A DNA stretch of 8,183 nt from the NCBI GenBank assembly GCA_016933355.1, contig JAFGBC010000053.1:1-8183 (forward strand), read 5' to 3'. The first letter of the stretch is position 1; each line of letters opens with the position of its first letter. A program made the position numbers and the translations under genes. The notes under the pieces are model-generated. The model worked only from the letters and a program-made list of their open reading frames with translations. It was not told the origin of the DNA and did not search any database. The stretch comes from Candidatus Aminicenantota bacterium. Lineage in GTDB: Bacteria > Acidobacteriota > Aminicenantia > Aminicenantales > JAFGBC01. Below are positions 5,562 through 8,183 of this stretch, piece by piece.

Positions 5562-7121
5562 TCAGCTCCCGCCGTCCCGCTCGAGGATGAGGTCCGCGGC
5601 CAGGAGCCCGGTGTGGAGCGCGGTCGGAACACCGCCCAGAAACAGCTCGCTCGCCGCATAGACGCCGGCCAGGAGCAGGTTCTCGATTGAGGTATCGACG
5701 AGGAGCTTGCGCGGGAAGGCGGCCAGGCTCGCCGCCGACCAGTCCCAGCCCGCGATCGAACCCAGGACGCGCCCGCCCCAATCCAGGTAGGTCAGCGGGG
5801 TCGCGACCTCCATGACGTCGACGGCCGCCGCGAGCCCGGGCAGCGCGGTCTCGGCCGTCTCGATGAGCCTGCGGGCGAGGACCGCCTTGGCGGCGCGATA
5901 GCCGGCGCGTCGGGCCTTGTTCCCGGTCCGCCACGGCGCGAACGCATCGAAGGGAAATCCGGCGCGGAGCACGAGGGCGGATTTCCCTTCGGGGACAAGG
6001 CCCTCCATCCCTTCATCCCAGCGGCAGATTTCGATGTCGGTGTTGTCAAAATCCTCCGGCGCGGAAAAATGGTCCGGCGCGAGCGTCTTCCTATAGAAGA
6101 GATGGCGGGCCCGCATCCGGCCCCAGTCGATCCGGCCCGGGTCGAGGCCGAGATAGACGCACACTTCCGACTTCGTGTAGGGAACGCGCCGGACCCGATC
6201 GAGCTCCTCCGGGTCGAGCGCGCCGGGCGCGACAAGGTCGAGGAGCGTCCGTTTGGCGTCGGCGTTGGAGACGACCCAGCCGGCCCCTAATCGCTCGCCG
6301 CTCTCGGTGACGACCGCCGTCGCCCGCCGGCCGGACGCTTCGACCCGGAGGACGGGCGTCCCGAGCCGGAGCGCTCCGCCCGCGTCGAGGAAGGCCCGCG
6401 CCAGCCGCTCGACCAGGACATGAATCCCGGCCGCCGGAAACCAGATGCCCTCTTCGGCCATGACCGCCCACATGAAGGCGAGGTGGCTTAGCGACAGGGC
6501 GGGCTCTCCGCTTCCCATCGATCCCAGGAAATTGCGCAGGCGGGGATCGCGGAGATGGAAGGCGAGGCGCTCGGCCGACGGGGCATCGGGGCAGGGCGTC
6601 GCCGCGGCGGGCATGCCGGAGACGGCGGCCGACGCCGCGGCGCTCAAAGCCTCGGCTCTTCTCCGCCCCGCCAGGAAATCCGGGTTCGCATCGGCCCGGG
6701 CGCGGGCGGAGCGGACGCAGGCGCCGAATTCGTCCATGAACCCGGCCAGCCCGGCGGCCTCGGCGGGAAACCGCCGGGCCAGCTCGGCCTCGAGCTCGAG
6801 GAGAGGCCGCGAATAAACGATGTCGAACGCGGGCGAGAGATACTGGTAATGCGCGCGCCGCAGCTCGAGCGCGGGGTCGGCGCCGGCCTCGGCGAGAAAG
6901 CATCGGACCCGGTCCGGGAATCCGAACCCGAGCGGCCCCATCGGGAACTTATAGCCCCGGCGCTCGAAAACATGGCTCGTCCCGCCCGGATGAGGCTTCC
7001 GCTCCAGGATCAGGACGCGGCGGCCGGACAGGGCGAGCTTCGCTCCGCAGGCCAGCCCCCCCAGGCCCGCTCCGATGACGATGACGTCCGCCGCCTCCAT
7101 CCGCGTTTCCGGCGATATCAT
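5562..7121 (-). CDS. FAD-dependent oxidoreductase, phytoene desaturase / carotenoid isomerase type
   Basis: 519-residue flavoprotein of the amine oxidase/CrtI-like superfamily, members of which desaturate, saturate or isomerise polyenes. Seen: N-terminal dinucleotide fold DVIVIGAGLGGLACGAKLALSG with G17-x-G19-x-x-G22, ending in E40, which contacts the FAD ribose; the PGGTSHVF loop (45-52); WFPAAGIHVLVERLARAF in the middle; VVSNADAKRTL, a hallmark of CrtI/CrtISO relatives; and C-terminal NLLLAGVYAASELFLGGVPTALHTGLLAADLIL closing the FAD site. Usual family length is about 490-520. No other carotenoid gene is visible, so the substrate is open; a retinol saturase- or CrtISO-like lipid reaction is an alternative. 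Start: ATG 7121 has no ribosome binding site but coincides with the predicted transcription start; ATG 7100 (residue 8) is the alternative, with only a weak GGA upstream. Convergent with the DUF2156 gene, 9 bases apart, with no terminator between them. Confidence 0.9.
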   Translation of the reverse strand: MISPETRMEAADVIVIGAGLGGLACGAKLALSGRRVLILERKPHPGGTSHVFERRGYKFPMGPLGFGFPDRVRCFLAEAGADPALELRRAHYQYLSPAFDIVYSRPLLELEAELARRFPAEAAGLAGFMDEFGACVRSARARADANPDFLAGRRRAEALSAAASAAVSGMPAAATPCPDAPSAERLAFHLRDPRLRNFLGSMGSGEPALSLSHLAFMWAVMAEEGIWFPAAGIHVLVERLARAFLDAGGALRLGTPVLRVEASGRRATAVVTESGERLGAGWVVSNADAKRTLLDLVAPGALDPEELDRVRRVPYTKSEVCVYLGLDPGRIDWGRMRARHLFYRKTLAPDHFSAPEDFDNTDIEICRWDEGMEGLVPEGKSALVLRAGFPFDAFAPWRTGNKARRAGYRAAKAVLARRLIETAETALPGLAAAVDVMEVATPLTYLDWGGRVLGSIAGWDWSAASLAAFPRKLLVDTSIENLLLAGVYAASELFLGGVPTALHTGLLAADLILERDGGS

Positions 7122-7127
7122 GAGCCG

Positions 7128-7156
7128 ATTCTAAAGCAATGAACGGGAGGGCGCAA
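7128..7156 (-). promoter_or_regulatory. Promoter for the FAD oxidoreductase gene, probably leaderless
   Basis: On the minus strand TTGCGC (7151-7156, 3 of 6), a 17-base spacer and TAGAAT (7128-7133, 5 of 6 to TATAAT). The start is expected about 7 bases on, near 7121, which is the first base of the ATG. This explains the lack of a Shine-Dalgarno sequence there. Confidence 0.45.
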
Positions 7157-7260
7157 TTCCCGCGCGCCTCGGGTCTCGGCGGCGCCCGCCGGAAGTCTCC
7201 GGAAGGGAGGAGAGTCCAACGCCCTGAAACCCAGCGCAGGCGAGAGTCGTTAAAAGGAAT
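7141..7260. other. Divergent intergenic region with small inverted repeats
   Basis: Between the FAD oxidoreductase and methyltransferase genes. It contains GGGCGC (7149-7154) paired with GCGCCC (7182-7187), and a compact stem CCGGA/TCCGG (7189-7193 with 7198-7202, 4-base loop). No U-run follows either, so they are not intrinsic terminators. I recognise no riboswitch or small RNA family; they may be regulator sites or chance GC pairing. Confidence 0.3.
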
Positions 7261-7297
7261 ATGGAACGGGATGAGGACGCGGACCGTCTAACTGATA

Positions 7298-7303
7298 TAG
7301 AAT
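7298..7303 (+). promoter_or_regulatory. Possible -10 box for the methyltransferase gene
   Basis: TAGAAT (5 of 6 to TATAAT) within GATATAGAAT, 31 bases before the ATG at 7335. No good -35 is seen 16-18 bases upstream, so the call rests on the -10 alone. The leader would be about 25 bases and would include the AAGG sites. Confidence 0.35.
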
Positions 7304-7311
7304 AGAGTCAA

Positions 7312-7325
7312 GCGCAAGGCGCAAG
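7312..7325 (+). repeat. Tandem 7-base repeat containing AAGG ribosome-binding-like sites
   Basis: GCGCAAG occurs twice in tandem just before the methyltransferase start. Each copy, read into the next base, gives AAGG (7316-7319 and 7323-7326); the second is 8 bases from the ATG and is the likely ribosome binding site. Confidence 0.45.
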
Positions 7326-7334
7326 GCGGCGAAA

Positions 7335-7970
7335 ATGAATAAAGCGGCGATCCTATCAGGGCTCCTGGGATTTCTCGTCCTTTCGGCCGCGCCCGTCCTT
7401 CTGGCCCAGACGGACGAGGAGATGGTCGAGGCCGAATGGGAGCGGCGGGTTAACGCCCGCCAGCCCCCGGAAGCCATCATGGACGCGATCGGCCTCAAGC
7501 CGGGGATGATCATCGCCGACATCGGGGCCGGGACCGGACGGGTCGCCGTCTGGCTGGCGCGCCGGGTCGGGCCCCGGGGCAAAGTTTACGCCAACGATAT
7601 CGACGCCGAGGCCGTGGACAGGATCTGGGCCAGGGCCAAGAGGCTCGGCTTCCAGAACGTCTCGACCGTCGTCGGCAAGAGCGACGATCCGCTGCTCCCG
7701 GCCGGGGCTCTCGACATCGCCTTCATGACCAACGTCTACCACCACATGGAGAAGCCCCAAGCCATGCTGGCGGCCATCCGGCCCAGCCTCAAGCCTGATG
7801 GGATATTGGTCATTGTCGAGCGCGATCCGGCGAAGTCCAGCTATAAAGCCGAAGCGACGCCCCGCGAGGACATGATCCGCCAGCTGAGCGAAGCCGGCTA
7901 CGAAATGGTCCGGATCGAGACCTTCCTCAGCGAAGACAACATCTACATCGCCCGTCCCAAGAAATACTGA
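7335..7970 (+). CDS. Class I SAM-dependent methyltransferase with N-terminal signal peptide
   Basis: 211 residues. Methyltransferase core in the usual order: motif I with D62-I-G-A-G-T-G68 binding S-adenosylmethionine, acidic residue after strand 2 in YANDID (D88), ALDIAFMTNVYHHM as the strand 4 region (about 132-145), and LKPDGILVIVERDP as strand 5, ending with a short C-terminal beta hairpin. Substrate unknown; the closest general class is the small-molecule Methyltransf_11/25/31 type. Odd: residues 1-24 look like a Sec signal peptide (K3, hydrophobic 5-23, likely cleavage after A24 before QTDEE), with the EAEWERRVNARQPPEAIMDAIGLKPG lead-in typical of secreted versions. S-adenosylmethionine is not expected outside the cytoplasm, so either the segment is an uncleaved membrane anchor or the protein is exported with another role. 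AAGG lies 8 bases before the ATG. An internal start at M30 would give a cytoplasmic form and cannot be excluded. Confidence 0.88.
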   Translation: MNKAAILSGLLGFLVLSAAPVLLAQTDEEMVEAEWERRVNARQPPEAIMDAIGLKPGMIIADIGAGTGRVAVWLARRVGPRGKVYANDIDAEAVDRIWARAKRLGFQNVSTVVGKSDDPLLPAGALDIAFMTNVYHHMEKPQAMLAAIRPSLKPDGILVIVERDPAKSSYKAEATPREDMIRQLSEAGYEMVRIETFLSEDNIYIARPKKY

Positions 7971-7978
7971 GCCGGGCA

Positions 7979-8015
7979 GAAAATAGTAATTCTGGGGACA
8001 CCATACTCAATTATT
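7979..8015 (+). repeat. Left arm of the inverted repeat
   Basis: The perfect core lies at 7994-8007. The 15 bases outside it match the right arm at 10 positions, and the inner bases are partly conserved as an AT-rich tail. The arm starts 9 bases after the methyltransferase stop. Confidence 0.75.
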
Positions 8016-8120
8016 TCAAAAGAAACGCCGGGACCTGGAGCCTATCTCACGCTGTGAAAACAGGGGTGTGCTCGTCCAGACACATAGGCGATACCAGAGG
8101 CCAAGAGAGATGTCGCCGGG

Positions 8121-8157
8121 AAAAATCAAGTATGGTGTCCCCGGAATTGTTATAATC
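8121..8157 (-). repeat. Right arm of the inverted repeat
   Basis: Reverse complement of the left arm, with its perfect core at 8129-8142. Its outer end contains TATAAT at 8151-8156 on the + strand, which could act as a -10 for a gene right of the window, though no convincing -35 is seen. Confidence 0.75.
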
Positions 8158-8183
8158 CCATCTTCAGCCGGGAGGAGATGCCC

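Larger units (their letters stand above)
7979..8157. mobile_element. Non-autonomous inverted-repeat element (MITE or REP-like), about 180 bases
   Basis: Two inverted arms of about 37 bases flank an interior of about 105 bases with no open frame. The central 14 bases of each arm, GGGGACACCATACT and its complement, match perfectly (7994-8007 and 8129-8142), with further matches outside and inside. The segment is clearly AT-richer than the genes on its left. From memory, a GGGGACACCATACT motif is common near REP-associated tyrosine (Y1, IS200-like) transposase genes, so this could be a target or deletion relative of such an element. No transposase and no clear target-site duplication are visible. 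An inner GCCTAT/ATAGGC pair (8040-8045, 8084-8089) could add a hairpin. Confidence 0.6.

Noticed and set aside
7200..7260. GAGGAGAGTCC-like stretch resembling part of the RNase P RNA core
   Set aside because: The match is short and the rest of the roughly 350-base RNA with its pairings is absent.
7261..7305. 14-codon open frame (MERDEDADRLTDIE) before the methyltransferase, possible leader peptide
   Set aside because: AAGGA lies only 2 bases from its ATG, the likely -10 box is inside it, and it has no run of regulatory codons or attenuator structure.
8171..8183. GGAGGAG followed by ATG at 8178, possible start of a next gene
   Set aside because: The purine-rich site touches the ATG, too close for normal initiation, and only two codons are visible before the window ends.

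Overview
The window is GC-rich bacterial chromosome (roughly two thirds G+C by eye), densely packed with seven protein genes and no RNA genes. A lipoprotein signal peptide, an exported enzyme with a Sec-type signal, and an S9 prolyl oligopeptidase beside a UroD-like enzyme fit a Gram-negative environmental bacterium. The style of the proteins reminds me of Acidobacteriota/Aminicenantes-type genomes, but this is an impression, not a proof.

Layout. Positions 1-4120 hold a leftward cluster of three genes, read 4120 to 1: a uroporphyrinogen-decarboxylase-family protein with a variant metal site, a lipoprotein prolyl oligopeptidase, and a short-chain dehydrogenase that runs off the left edge. Gaps are 65 and 33 bases, so they are probably at least partly co-transcribed. 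Positions 4121-4275 are a divergent promoter region. Positions 4276-5552 hold a rightward two-gene unit, a GNAT acetyltransferase whose stop overlaps the start of a DUF2156 protein (ATGA overlap). Convergent with it, 9 bases away, is a leftward FAD oxidoreductase of the phytoene desaturase/carotenoid isomerase type (5562-7121). Positions 7122-7334 are a second divergent intergenic region, followed by a rightward class I methyltransferase with a signal peptide (7335-7970). The right end (about 7979-8157) is AT-richer and carries two inverted copies of a sequence with a perfect 14-base core. I read it as a small non-autonomous mobile element or REP-like unit.

How the genes work together. There is no complete pathway here and I do not see a coherent new defence or biosynthetic system. 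The points worth attention are local: an SDR whose catalytic Lys is Glu, a UroD-like enzyme with His-x-Asp in place of His-x-Cys, a methyltransferase apparently sent out of the cytoplasm, promoters so close to start codons that two genes look leaderless, a bulged inverted repeat over one of those promoters, and the inverted-repeat element at the right end. Long open frames antisense to the real genes (for example 381-3041 on +) are GC-driven shadows and are not annotated.
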